This document shows, in pieces, positions 1-6,353 of a DNA stretch of 8,993 nt; the first letter of the stretch is position 1, and each line of letters starts with the position of its first letter. Made by a program: the position numbers and the translations under genes. The stretch is taken from assembly GCA_023424865.1 (NCBI GenBank), contig JAFADM010000014.1, forward strand, positions 1-8,993, written 5' to 3'. Under the pieces are notes generated by a model. The model was not told the DNA's origin, searched no databases, and was given only the letters and a program-made list of their open reading frames with translations. Source of the DNA: Bacillota bacterium (lineage in GTDB: Bacteria > Bacillota_A > Clostridia > DSM-8532).

Positions 1-560
1 ACAAGATCAAGAAAATGGACGCCCCAGTCAATGAGTACGCCGCCGCCTGCAATAGCCTTTGTGGTAAAAGCCCCGCCAAGGCCCGGAATGCTCCGGTGGC
101 TTCTGAAGCTGGCATACACATGGTAAACCTCCCCAAGCTCCCCGGACCGGATCATGGTGCGGATCCGGTTTACGGCGGTGTTGAACCGGTTCACAACGCC
201 TATGTTCAGTACCTTTCCGGTCTGGCGCTGAGCCTCCTGCATGCGAAGGGCCTCCTCATAGGTTCTGGCTGCAGGCTTTTCGCACAGCACGTTTTTGCCT
301 GCCCGAAGAAAATCAATGGTGATCTGTGAATGCATATGGTTCGGAGTGCATACTGACACCGCATCAAGCTCCGAATCCCCTAAAATAGCGGTATAATCCG
401 CAACGGCGGTGCCGCAGCCATACTGCTCCACCATGGCCTTTGCCCTTTCGGGCAGAATATCGCAGAAATACTTGATTTCCACATCAGGATTCCTTATGTA
501 CGCGGGGATATGGCGTGTGGTTCCTATTGTTCCACAGCCAATAACTGCAATGCTTTTCAT
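1..560 (-). CDS. Gfo/Idh/MocA family NAD(P)-dependent oxidoreductase, partial (N-terminal part)
   Basis: The first 186 complete codons of a sugar or inositol dehydrogenase-like protein; the rest lies beyond the left edge. Translation begins MKSIAVIGCGTIGTTRHIPA, with the Rossmann dinucleotide motif GCGTIG at residues 8-13 and Asp34 at the end of the second strand (favouring NAD over NADP). CTPNHMHSQI (71-80) and GKNVLCEKPAA (88-98) follow; EKP with Lys95 is the family's signature catalytic lysine. At the window edge GGGVLIDWGVHFLDL (172-186) gives the conserved GGG-x-D-x-H-D element, including His182, a typical active-site residue. The ATG at 560 is 10 bases after AAGGAG (571-576). A usual member is 330-400 residues, so about half is present. 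It would oxidise or reduce a sugar hydroxyl with a nicotinamide cofactor. It is the last operon member visible, 95 bases after the acetyltransferase, the widest gap in the window. Confidence 0.92.
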   Translation of the reverse strand, partial: MKSIAVIGCGTIGTTRHIPAYIRNPDVEIKYFCDILPERAKAMVEQYGCGTAVADYTAILGDSELDAVSVCTPNHMHSQITIDFLRAGKNVLCEKPAARTYEEALRMQEAQRQTGKVLNIGVVNRFNTAVNRIRTMIRSGELGEVYHVYASFRSHRSIPGLGGAFTTKAIAGGGVLIDWGVHFLDL

Positions 561-655
561 AGGCTTTAAGCTCCTTAAACTAAAAGTTTTATTTTTAACG
601 AAGGCTCCTTGACCAAGCCCCTCGTCCAATGTCCACCTGTGTATTTCTCAAATGC
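561..655 (-). other. intergenic stretch between the AAC(3)-like gene and the Gfo/Idh gene
   Basis: The only gap near 100 bases. Read on the minus strand, its first part stays open in the frame of the upstream gene (26 codons from 655 to 578, then TAA). Its second part is AT-rich, with a small inverted repeat AAACT-AAA-AGTTT at 577-589 next to the AAGGAG of the following gene. A second AAGGAG occurs at 605-610 with no start codon after it. No GC-rich hairpin with a U-run is present, so I call no terminator. An internal promoter or weak regulatory hairpin is possible but unsupported. Confidence 0.4.
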
Positions 656-1423
656 TCAGTACCAGTCTTTTGGAACCGGCGCATCGTTTCCGAAAAGCAG
701 GATATCCTTTGAAAGCAGCTCCAATGTTACGGAAAATAAATCTTGTGCTGAAAACAGCAGACAGGAAGCGTCCCCAAAATGTGTACGCTTTATTTTTCCC
801 CTCTTTAAAAATACCGGCTCCAGCTTTCTGTAATAATAAGAGTTGGCGTTTTCATGACGAAAGGAGGGAACACGGTGTGCTGCGCCCTCATAATCCACCG
901 ATACCAGCTCTTCCTGGCCCTTGCTGAGCCTGCCGGGCACACCGGCAACCTCTTCAATGCAATGCACGGTGGTGTTTACGGCGAAATCCACGCCGATTAA
1001 AAGAATTTTCGCGTCCCTTTGGACAAGCCTTCCATATAAGGAGGCCGGCGCACAGGGCGTATTAAAAAGCTCCTCGCCCTTCACATAGTCTGCCCCATCC
1101 GCCCCCAGCGCCGCAACGGAGTGGGTGGGATGAAGGGAACGGACAACCCCCTCGCGAACACGGAACAGCTCGGGAAGAATGCCTACGCAAACAGGACTGG
1201 TTCGAACATCAAACAGAGGATTCTCGGCATTAATATAAGACCAGGTATGGGCAGGAAGCAGCAAAAGCCCCTGTTCAACCCCTTCGCTTAAGGCGTCAAG
1301 CACGGTATCCGCGCCTTTTTCCACCTTACCGATGCTTTTCATGGAGGAGTGGACAAAAAGGGTATCCCCGGAGCTTATTCCCATGGCCTTCAAATCGGTT
1401 TTAAGTGACGCTCTCGTATGCAT
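656..1423 (-). CDS. AAC(3)-family (Antibiotic_NAT) N-acetyltransferase
   Basis: A 255-residue soluble acyl-CoA-dependent N-acyltransferase of the aminoglycoside 3-N-acetyltransferase family; typical members are about 260-280 residues. Motifs are TLFVHSSMKSIG (21-32), LLLPAHTWSY (54-63), PLFDVRTSPVCVGILPELFR (69-88), RSLHPTHSVAALG (95-107) and LLIGVDFAVNTTVHCIEE (141-158). The HPTHSVAA and NTTVH segments carry the conserved histidines and acid expected at the catalytic site (His98, His101, His154, Glu157/158). The ATG at 1423 is 7 bases after AAAGGAG (1431-1437), which lies just before and over the end of nanE, 15 bases between stop and start. Family membership alone does not mean antibiotic resistance: relatives acylate other amines (for example FrbF in phosphonate biosynthesis). 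Sitting between nanE and a sugar oxidoreductase, an amino sugar or aminocyclitol acceptor is more likely. The C terminus ends VPKDWY, followed by an in-frame open stretch of 26 codons. Confidence 0.87.
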   Translation of the reverse strand: MHTRASLKTDLKAMGISSGDTLFVHSSMKSIGKVEKGADTVLDALSEGVEQGLLLLPAHTWSYINAENPLFDVRTSPVCVGILPELFRVREGVVRSLHPTHSVAALGADGADYVKGEELFNTPCAPASLYGRLVQRDAKILLIGVDFAVNTTVHCIEEVAGVPGRLSKGQEELVSVDYEGAAHRVPSFRHENANSYYYRKLEPVFLKRGKIKRTHFGDASCLLFSAQDLFSVTLELLSKDILLFGNDAPVPKDWY

Positions 1424-1438
1424 GGCACCTCTCCTTTG

Positions 1439-2134
1439 TCAACCATGGACGCTTATGGCCTTAACAAAGCGCCGGGTAATCTCCTGGGGCCTGGTAATGG
1501 CCGTACCCACTACGGCGGCCCAGACGCCTGTATTTAACGCCTCCTGCAATTGCTCGGGAGACCATATGCCCCCTTCGGCGATGACGGGAATACTCAGGGC
1601 TTCCACATACCTGCGCATCAGAGAATAGTTGGGCAGGGGGCTTCCCTTGGTATAGGAGGTATAGCCCGACATGGTTGTACCCACCAAATCAAAGCCAAGC
1701 ATTTGGGCCTTGAGCCCCTCCTCAAAGCAGGAGGTATCCGCCATAAACAGCTGGTTGGGATATTTTTTTCGAACCTGCGCAAAAAACACTTCCAAAGTCT
1801 GATTGCCCGGGCGAAGACGCTGGGTTGCATCAATGGCAATGATGTCCGCTCCAACCCGGCAAAGAGCATCTACCTCTTTAAGTGTGGGTGTGATATAGAT
1901 TTCGCTGTCCGGATATTCCACCTTATGTAAAGCGATAACCGGCAGATCCACCGTCTTTTTTATTTCTTCTATGTCTTCAGGAGAATTTGCACGAATGGCA
2001 ACCGCGCCTCCTTCCTTGGCAGCCAAAGCCATGCGCCCCATATAGCAGGAACCGTGAAGCGGTTCGTTTCTGAGCGCCTGGCAAGACACGATTAGCCCGG
2101 CCTTGATTTTTTGTAAAACACCTTTGTTTTCCAT
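1439..2134 (-). CDS. nanE: N-acetylmannosamine-6-phosphate 2-epimerase (NanE)
   Basis: A 231-residue (beta/alpha)8 barrel that interconverts ManNAc-6-phosphate and GlcNAc-6-phosphate in the cytoplasm, the usual entry of sialic acid or mannosamine carbon into amino-sugar catabolism. Family signatures run in order: GLIVSCQAL-x-EPLHG (13-28), GAVAIRANSPEDI (43-55), IALHKVEYPDSEIYITPT (67-84), GADIIAIDATQRLRP (95-109), FMADTSC (130-136), GTTMSGYT (152-159) and IPVIAEGGI (182-190). Lys71 and Glu187 fall at the positions of the catalytic Lys66 and Glu180 described in Clostridium perfringens NanE, so the enzyme looks intact, although the strand before the lysine reads IALHK rather than the commoner IGIIK. 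The ATG at 2134 follows AGGAGA (2141-2146) by 6 bases. No sialate lyase (nanA) or ManNAc kinase (nanK) is in this window, so the source of its phosphorylated substrate is open. Confidence 0.93.
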   Translation of the reverse strand: MENKGVLQKIKAGLIVSCQALRNEPLHGSCYMGRMALAAKEGGAVAIRANSPEDIEEIKKTVDLPVIALHKVEYPDSEIYITPTLKEVDALCRVGADIIAIDATQRLRPGNQTLEVFFAQVRKKYPNQLFMADTSCFEEGLKAQMLGFDLVGTTMSGYTSYTKGSPLPNYSLMRRYVEALSIPVIAEGGIWSPEQLQEALNTGVWAAVVGTAITRPQEITRRFVKAISVHG

Positions 2135-2184
2135 AATTCGTCTCCTGGTTTGTTTATTTTATTGTTGCTTGTCCTTTAAAGGCT
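2135..2184 (-). other. short AT-rich gap before nanE with a 10-base palindrome
   Basis: Fifty bases separate the DUF4127 stop from the nanE start. They contain the perfect palindrome CCTTTAAAGG (2173-2182), then an AT-rich run (ACAATAAAATAAAC on the minus strand) and the nanE ribosome binding site AGGAGA (2141-2146). The composition would allow an internal promoter or an operator, but no clear -35/-10 pair at standard spacing can be picked out, and a 10-base palindrome in AT-rich DNA can occur by chance. Confidence 0.3.
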
Positions 2185-3741
2185 CTATAAAATCATCTGT
2201 ATTCCTTCCAGCGTCACATGGGCGCGAACATAAAAAATGCCGTCCCAATTAAAGAACAGGTCGTCAATCAGAATGGGGGCGCCCTTGTATTTGCCTCCGA
2301 ATTTATCCATAAGCAGTTGGTTAAGCCTGTCCAGAATACTTTTTTTAACCTCGTCATATTGGGTACCCAGGGCAAAGGGATCCAGCCTGCCCCCGGTTTC
2401 TTTTAAAAACCGCCGAAGGGCATTGGCCTGAAACAGCCAGTCGCACACCAGGCTTCTTAGCTTGAATTCCTCAGACAGCCTGTATTTGTGGGGAAGCCCT
2501 TCAAAACGGTTATAATAGCTGGCTATGACCGTGTGGGCCAGAACCACGCCGATGGTGTTCTGCGCCGTATTCCAGCCTCCCGCCGACTGCACCTTATGAA
2601 GTACGCCGCTTATAAGCGCATAGTCCATAAACTCGTTTTCACAGCCGTTACAGACGGAAACCTCCGCCAGTCCCACCGCCTTTTTCCGGGTTTCCGCGTA
2701 ATACCGGATGTAACGAAGGAATTCATGCATATTGATGTGGCTGGTAAAGGTGAGATCCTTATTGTCCTGATCCATGGATTCAATCATAAATTTACCCGGT
2801 GAATTAACGGCAAGCATTAAATCCGACTGGGAGGAATTATCCTCATAAATACCCCCGACGGATGTAATCTGGGCCTTAATGCTTTCGTTAAGGGGCCGGT
2901 CTTCATAATTGGGAACGATCTGAGGCCCCAGTGTTGAGGAATACCGGACATAGACCCGGGGTGTGTAGCCCTTAACAAGATTGAATACCCGGGCAAAGAG
3001 CACGCTTCCCACCTCATCGGCCCCCGGGTAGACAAGCACCCGATCCATAAGCCGTTCCTCACGCACCTTCCGGGCAATGGCCGCCTGATCCATGGCCGCA
3101 TACCCGTACTCGGCGGTATCATCCTTGGGTACGGTTAAAATTTCAAAGGTTCCATCCTTAACCAGATCCACACAGTACAAATTTGTAAAGCGGTCAACCT
3201 TTCTCCGGGTGATAAAGTCCTTAAGATAGGCCTCCGGAATGGTTTTTTCAAGCCGGAGCCTTTCTTCCTGCTCCGCCTTGTCGGCGTGATTGCGCTGCAC
3301 CTTGTCACACAGGCAGGTATAGCGCCAGATAGCCTGCCCGTGGGTTCCCCAATAGTCGGGATCCTCATGGGCGTCATTATAGGCCGCCACACGGGCAGCC
3401 AGATTAAAGGCGTGGATTTTAAGGCCGGGATTTAGTTTTTTAAGCCTGCGGAAATTTTCCAGGGTTTCGGCGCATTCCTCCGTTGTGCGGTGATGGGTCC
3501 GGGAATTGATGATATTTCCGTATACCAGGGTATCCACCGAAAGTATGGCGTAATCACACTCGGTCGCGTTATTAAAAAGCCATTCCCATATTTTACCGTA
3601 ATCTGCCGGCTTCTTAAGCATGCCCATCCATTCAACCTCGGGAACCCTAAGCTCAATACCGTCTGCAAGCTTTGCCAGCTGCTGGGGAAAATAATAATTG
3701 CACGCTCTTTCATCCAGCGGAACATAAAGCACTTTTACCAT
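2185..3741 (-). CDS. DUF4127 family protein
   Basis: A 518-residue soluble protein matching the DUF4127 family, which to my knowledge has no established reaction. Hallmarks are the N-terminal strand and loop LYVPLDERACNYYFP (residues 5-19; canonical PLDERP-CN, with Ala for Pro here), AILSVDTLVYGNIINSR (65-81), VLVYPGADEVGSVLFAR (235-251) and SAGGWNTAQNTIG (386-398). Charged residues within them (D10, E11, R12, D70, R81, D242, E243) are candidates for an active site. The length is normal for the family and no frameshift is seen. No signal peptide, so it is cytoplasmic. The ATG at 3741 follows AAGGGGGA (3748-3755) by 6 bases; that site overlaps the stop of the preceding gene, so coupling is likely. 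Its place between an ADP-ribosylglycohydrolase-like enzyme and NanE argues for a role in sugar or glycoside metabolism, but no function should be assigned. Confidence 0.88.
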   Translation of the reverse strand: MVKVLYVPLDERACNYYFPQQLAKLADGIELRVPEVEWMGMLKKPADYGKIWEWLFNNATECDYAILSVDTLVYGNIINSRTHHRTTEECAETLENFRRLKKLNPGLKIHAFNLAARVAAYNDAHEDPDYWGTHGQAIWRYTCLCDKVQRNHADKAEQEERLRLEKTIPEAYLKDFITRRKVDRFTNLYCVDLVKDGTFEILTVPKDDTAEYGYAAMDQAAIARKVREERLMDRVLVYPGADEVGSVLFARVFNLVKGYTPRVYVRYSSTLGPQIVPNYEDRPLNESIKAQITSVGGIYEDNSSQSDLMLAVNSPGKFMIESMDQDNKDLTFTSHINMHEFLRYIRYYAETRKKAVGLAEVSVCNGCENEFMDYALISGVLHKVQSAGGWNTAQNTIGVVLAHTVIASYYNRFEGLPHKYRLSEEFKLRSLVCDWLFQANALRRFLKETGGRLDPFALGTQYDEVKKSILDRLNQLLMDKFGGKYKGAPILIDDLFFNWDGIFYVRAHVTLEGIQMIL

Positions 3742-3753
3742 GAAAATTCCCCC

Positions 3754-4908
3754 TTACTCCTTGTTGGAGCCATAAATGCCTTTGGCTATTTTTAAGAAAC
3801 GTTCCGTCATATCCGTGGCTTTGAAGGAGTCTGTTTTATTTAAATAGGTATCTACCGTATCATTGAACCTCTCATACAAATAAGGCGGTATTTTACTTTT
3901 GCCGCACAGGGCTCCCAGAATGCTTCCGGCGGAGGCTGCGGTACAATCGTTATCCAGCCCCATGGCTACAATTTCGGATAAGCCCTTTACAATATCTCCT
4001 CCGGATAGCCGGAGGCCAAAGACCACCAGGCACATATTATTATTTGTGTGAACCGGGTTCATGCCTTCAAAGCGCCGGTCCACAAGGCTTCGGGCATGGG
4101 AGTAATTTGTAACATGAGAGGTCATTTCCAAAGCCCAGGTAATGTCCTCATACAGCGCGCTTTCCTGGGGTATTTCCGTAAGGCCTATGCGTACGGCTTC
4201 CATGGGATCTGAAACGGCAAAGGCGGCGCTTTGGGCTGCAGCTAAAAACATTTCTCCGTAAATGCCATTTTGGCGGTGACTTAAAAAAGCATCCCGGTAG
4301 GCCATGGCAGCCGCCTTTTCCGGGTAACCCGGCGCGGCATAGGCAAAGCCGTCGGAGCGAATGGCCGCACCAATCCATTCCTGGTAGGGATTATCCACTT
4401 CAGCTGCCTGTTCTGCCGCAATCCCCTTTTTAAGATTATTGAGAGCTGCCTCCTCGGCCGTGCAGGCCAGGGGCAAATAGTCAAGCCACGCCTTTCCCAC
4501 ATCCGCGGTGGTAAATTCAGGCCCAAAGGCTTCAAGAATAAGAAGGGCAAGCTGTGTGTAGATAATGTCGTCGTCCACGGGCACCTTTTTCATATTTTCT
4601 TTTTCATATTCGTACCGATAGGCTCTGTAAAAGTTCCTGGTTTCGGGCTCCTCCACCTTTACCCAGTAATCAACCGGAGGAAAGGCCTGGCCGATTTTTT
4701 CACTCCAGTGGCGCATTTGCTCAATGGATTTCAATTCCACCGGCGATCCCAGAATGCATCCTATCATACGCCCCCAAAGCGCTCCGCTTATTTTGTCCCT
4801 TAGTACCGAATCCTCCGGAAGCGTGTTCCACAAGCGACGGGGACCTTTTTCCCTTTTGATAAGGATATCCTCTAAAGCGTTTGGCTCTCTGAAAAGATCT
4901 TTAGACAT
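3754..4908 (-). CDS. ADP-ribosylglycohydrolase-family protein
   Basis: An all-helical ADP_ribosyl_GH (DraG/ARH-fold) protein of 384 residues. Numbering here is from the longer frame that starts at 4944; subtract 12 for the chosen start. Signatures are GALWGRMIGCILGSPVE (54-70), VPVDDDIIYT (121-130), IYGEMFLAAAQSAAF (228-242) and MGLDNDCTAASAGSILGALCG (328-348). The second and fourth correspond to the metal-binding TDD and GGDTDT-N-AA-AG motifs of the family. Acidic residues D124-D126, D331 and D333 and Thr335 are kept, but the usual TDD threonine is Val123 and GGDTD is replaced by GLDND. I chose the ATG at 4908 because GGGAGGAG (4914-4921) precedes it by 5 bases. ATGs at 4944 and 4938 are in frame; 4938 has a weaker AAAGG upstream and cannot be excluded. 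The fold cleaves N- or O-glycosidic bonds to ribose-like sugars, so in this operon a small-molecule glycosidase role is more likely than protein de-ADP-ribosylation; this is inference. Confidence 0.85.
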   Translation of the reverse strand: MSKDLFREPNALEDILIKREKGPRRLWNTLPEDSVLRDKISGALWGRMIGCILGSPVELKSIEQMRHWSEKIGQAFPPVDYWVKVEEPETRNFYRAYRYEYEKENMKKVPVDDDIIYTQLALLILEAFGPEFTTADVGKAWLDYLPLACTAEEAALNNLKKGIAAEQAAEVDNPYQEWIGAAIRSDGFAYAAPGYPEKAAAMAYRDAFLSHRQNGIYGEMFLAAAQSAAFAVSDPMEAVRIGLTEIPQESALYEDITWALEMTSHVTNYSHARSLVDRRFEGMNPVHTNNNMCLVVFGLRLSGGDIVKGLSEIVAMGLDNDCTAASAGSILGALCGKSKIPPYLYERFNDTVDTYLNKTDSFKATDMTERFLKIAKGIYGSNKE

Positions 4909-4913
4909 AAGAA

Positions 4914-4921
4914 CTCCTCCC
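4914..4921 (-). promoter_or_regulatory. ribosome binding site deciding the ADP-ribosylglycohydrolase-like start
   Basis: GGGAGGAG on the minus strand, 5 bases before the ATG at 4908. It is far stronger than anything before the in-frame ATG at 4944, where AAAGG abuts the start codon with no spacer. This favours the shorter product. Confidence 0.7.
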
Positions 4922-4950
4922 TTGGGATATTTATTCATACCCATCCTTTG

Positions 4951-6333
4951 TTAAGCGTTATTTCCTGCCTCGGCTTTGGTCAGGCGTTTTTCCATTTCCG
5001 CCCGGACCAGCCTTCCGTCCAGCTCGGACACTTTCATCCCCTTAAACGCACAAAAAGCCGCTCCAATCCCGGCCGCTTCACCGGTCTCCCGGCAGGTGGG
5101 CTGAATTCTTGCCGCCGACTGGGCGATAAAGGTAGCTGACAGACACCTGCCCCCAACCAGAAGATTTTCCACTTCCCCGGCCCACAGGCAGCGAAAAGGA
5201 ATTTCCGTATATTCTCCGGGCTTCATAGGGCGAAGGTCAAAGGCTTTTTCCTCCATCTCCCCATGAATATCAACGGAATAAGAGGTTTTTGCAATTCCGT
5301 CGGAAAATTTGCGGCGAAGCTGAAAATCCTTTTCGCTTAGCACATAGCTTCCGGAAATGCGCCGGGACTCCCTTATACCCAGCCTGTCGGCTACCGACAG
5401 GATAAAGCTTTGTTCAAATCCCTCCACACGGCAGCGTAAAAAGTTGAAAAGCCGCTTAATCATACGGCGGCCGATAACCAGCGCCTCCGACATCTGCCGG
5501 CTGTCCAGTGTATCCCTATGGGCGGGAATTTCGGGACAGTTAAAGGAAATTACCCCCGGCATTCCTGGAACGGCAAAGCCCTGGAAATAAACGGTATCCT
5601 CAAACTCCAGCAACCCGTCGGCAACGGCCTTGCGAAAGATTTCCGCAAGGGGTGTGGTACTGGTCCATTCGCATGCGATTTCCAAAAGGGGAAGCTCTAG
5701 GATGCAGCTTTCACCCAGGTGCTTTAGAAAAGCCTGCAGCCTCTCCAAATCCACATTGGCAACCATAAAACGCAGGGAAACAGACTGGTTTTCTCCCTTT
5801 GTATTGCCGGAGGTACAGGTTACACCGGAAATAAAGGCCAGCTCAGCGTCGCCGGTACAGTCTACAAAGGTTTTAGCCCTTATCCGCTCCAAGCCGGAAC
5901 GTCCATGCACCAGAATATCCTCAATACGCCCCTCCTCTACGGTACAGTCGATGAGCGCCGTGTCATACAGAAGGCTTCCGCCGGCCTCGGTGACCATTTC
6001 CTCCAGCGTGAATTTCAGCATTTCCGGATTAAACCAGCCGTTATTTCCGCAGCCGTCATTCAGGCTGTGGCCTTCAGTGGCCATTCGGGCTTTAAGATGC
6101 TTATTTATGGAGGAGCCGTCAATGTTCCCTTCAATACGATTGCACATCATGGGCGTGACCTGCCCTCCCGAAGCGCTGCCGCCAAGGCTGGCCCCCCGCT
6201 CCACAATAAGGGTGTTTGCGCCGGACAGGGCCGAGGCAATGGCCGCAGCAGCTCCTGCTGTTCCCCCACCCACAACAACCACATCGTACTCTTGCCGGCT
6301 TAAGCTTATTTTTTCAGACCGTGTCCATTCCAT
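4951..6333 (-). CDS. FAD-dependent oxidoreductase (PF12831 FAD_oxidored type)
   Basis: A 460-residue flavoprotein of the glutathione-reductase-fold FAD_oxidored group. The Rossmann dinucleotide motif is near the N terminus: YDVVVVGGGTAGAAAAIASA (GGGTAG at residues 22-27), then TLIVERGASLGGSAS with Glu45 positioned to bind the adenosine ribose. DCTGDAE (158-164) is the second FAD-binding signature. GIRESRRISGSY (319-330) and NLLVGGRCLSATFIAQSAAR followed by ETGEAAGIGAA (about 390-426) are the family's C-terminal signatures. No transmembrane segment or signal peptide is seen. The ATG at 6333 lies 7 bases after GGGGGA (6341-6346); a TTG at 6348 in the same frame has no such site and would overlap it, so I reject it. 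It starts 20 bases after the GNAT stop. Members often sit in polysaccharide and glycoside catabolic operons of Firmicutes and Bacteroidetes; here a hydroxyl-to-keto oxidation of a sugar is plausible but unproven. Confidence 0.88.
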   Translation of the reverse strand: MEWTRSEKISLSRQEYDVVVVGGGTAGAAAAIASALSGANTLIVERGASLGGSASGGQVTPMMCNRIEGNIDGSSINKHLKARMATEGHSLNDGCGNNGWFNPEMLKFTLEEMVTEAGGSLLYDTALIDCTVEEGRIEDILVHGRSGLERIRAKTFVDCTGDAELAFISGVTCTSGNTKGENQSVSLRFMVANVDLERLQAFLKHLGESCILELPLLEIACEWTSTTPLAEIFRKAVADGLLEFEDTVYFQGFAVPGMPGVISFNCPEIPAHRDTLDSRQMSEALVIGRRMIKRLFNFLRCRVEGFEQSFILSVADRLGIRESRRISGSYVLSEKDFQLRRKFSDGIAKTSYSVDIHGEMEEKAFDLRPMKPGEYTEIPFRCLWAGEVENLLVGGRCLSATFIAQSAARIQPTCRETGEAAGIGAAFCAFKGMKVSELDGRLVRAEMEKRLTKAEAGNNA

Positions 6334-6353
6334 CGCCAAATCCCCCAAAAGAG

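Noticed and set aside
577..600. Possible plus-strand terminator: AAACT-AAA-AGTTT hairpin followed by TATTTTT
   Set aside because: The stem is only 5 base pairs and nearly all A-T, there is no plus-strand gene to terminate, and on the minus strand there is no U-run after it.
656..1423. Calling the AAC(3)-family gene an aminoglycoside resistance determinant
   Set aside because: Only family motifs are seen; operon context points to metabolism, and no mobile element or other resistance gene is present.
4909..4944. N-terminal extension of the ADP-ribosylglycohydrolase-like protein from the ATG at 4944
   Set aside because: The Shine-Dalgarno abuts that ATG with no spacer, and the extension itself encodes the strong GGGAGGAG of the ATG at 4908. 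The ATG at 4938 stays possible.
6334..6348. TTG start for the FAD oxidoreductase
   Set aside because: The ATG five codons later has a well-spaced GGGGGA that would fall inside the TTG-initiated reading; the extra residues belong to no domain.
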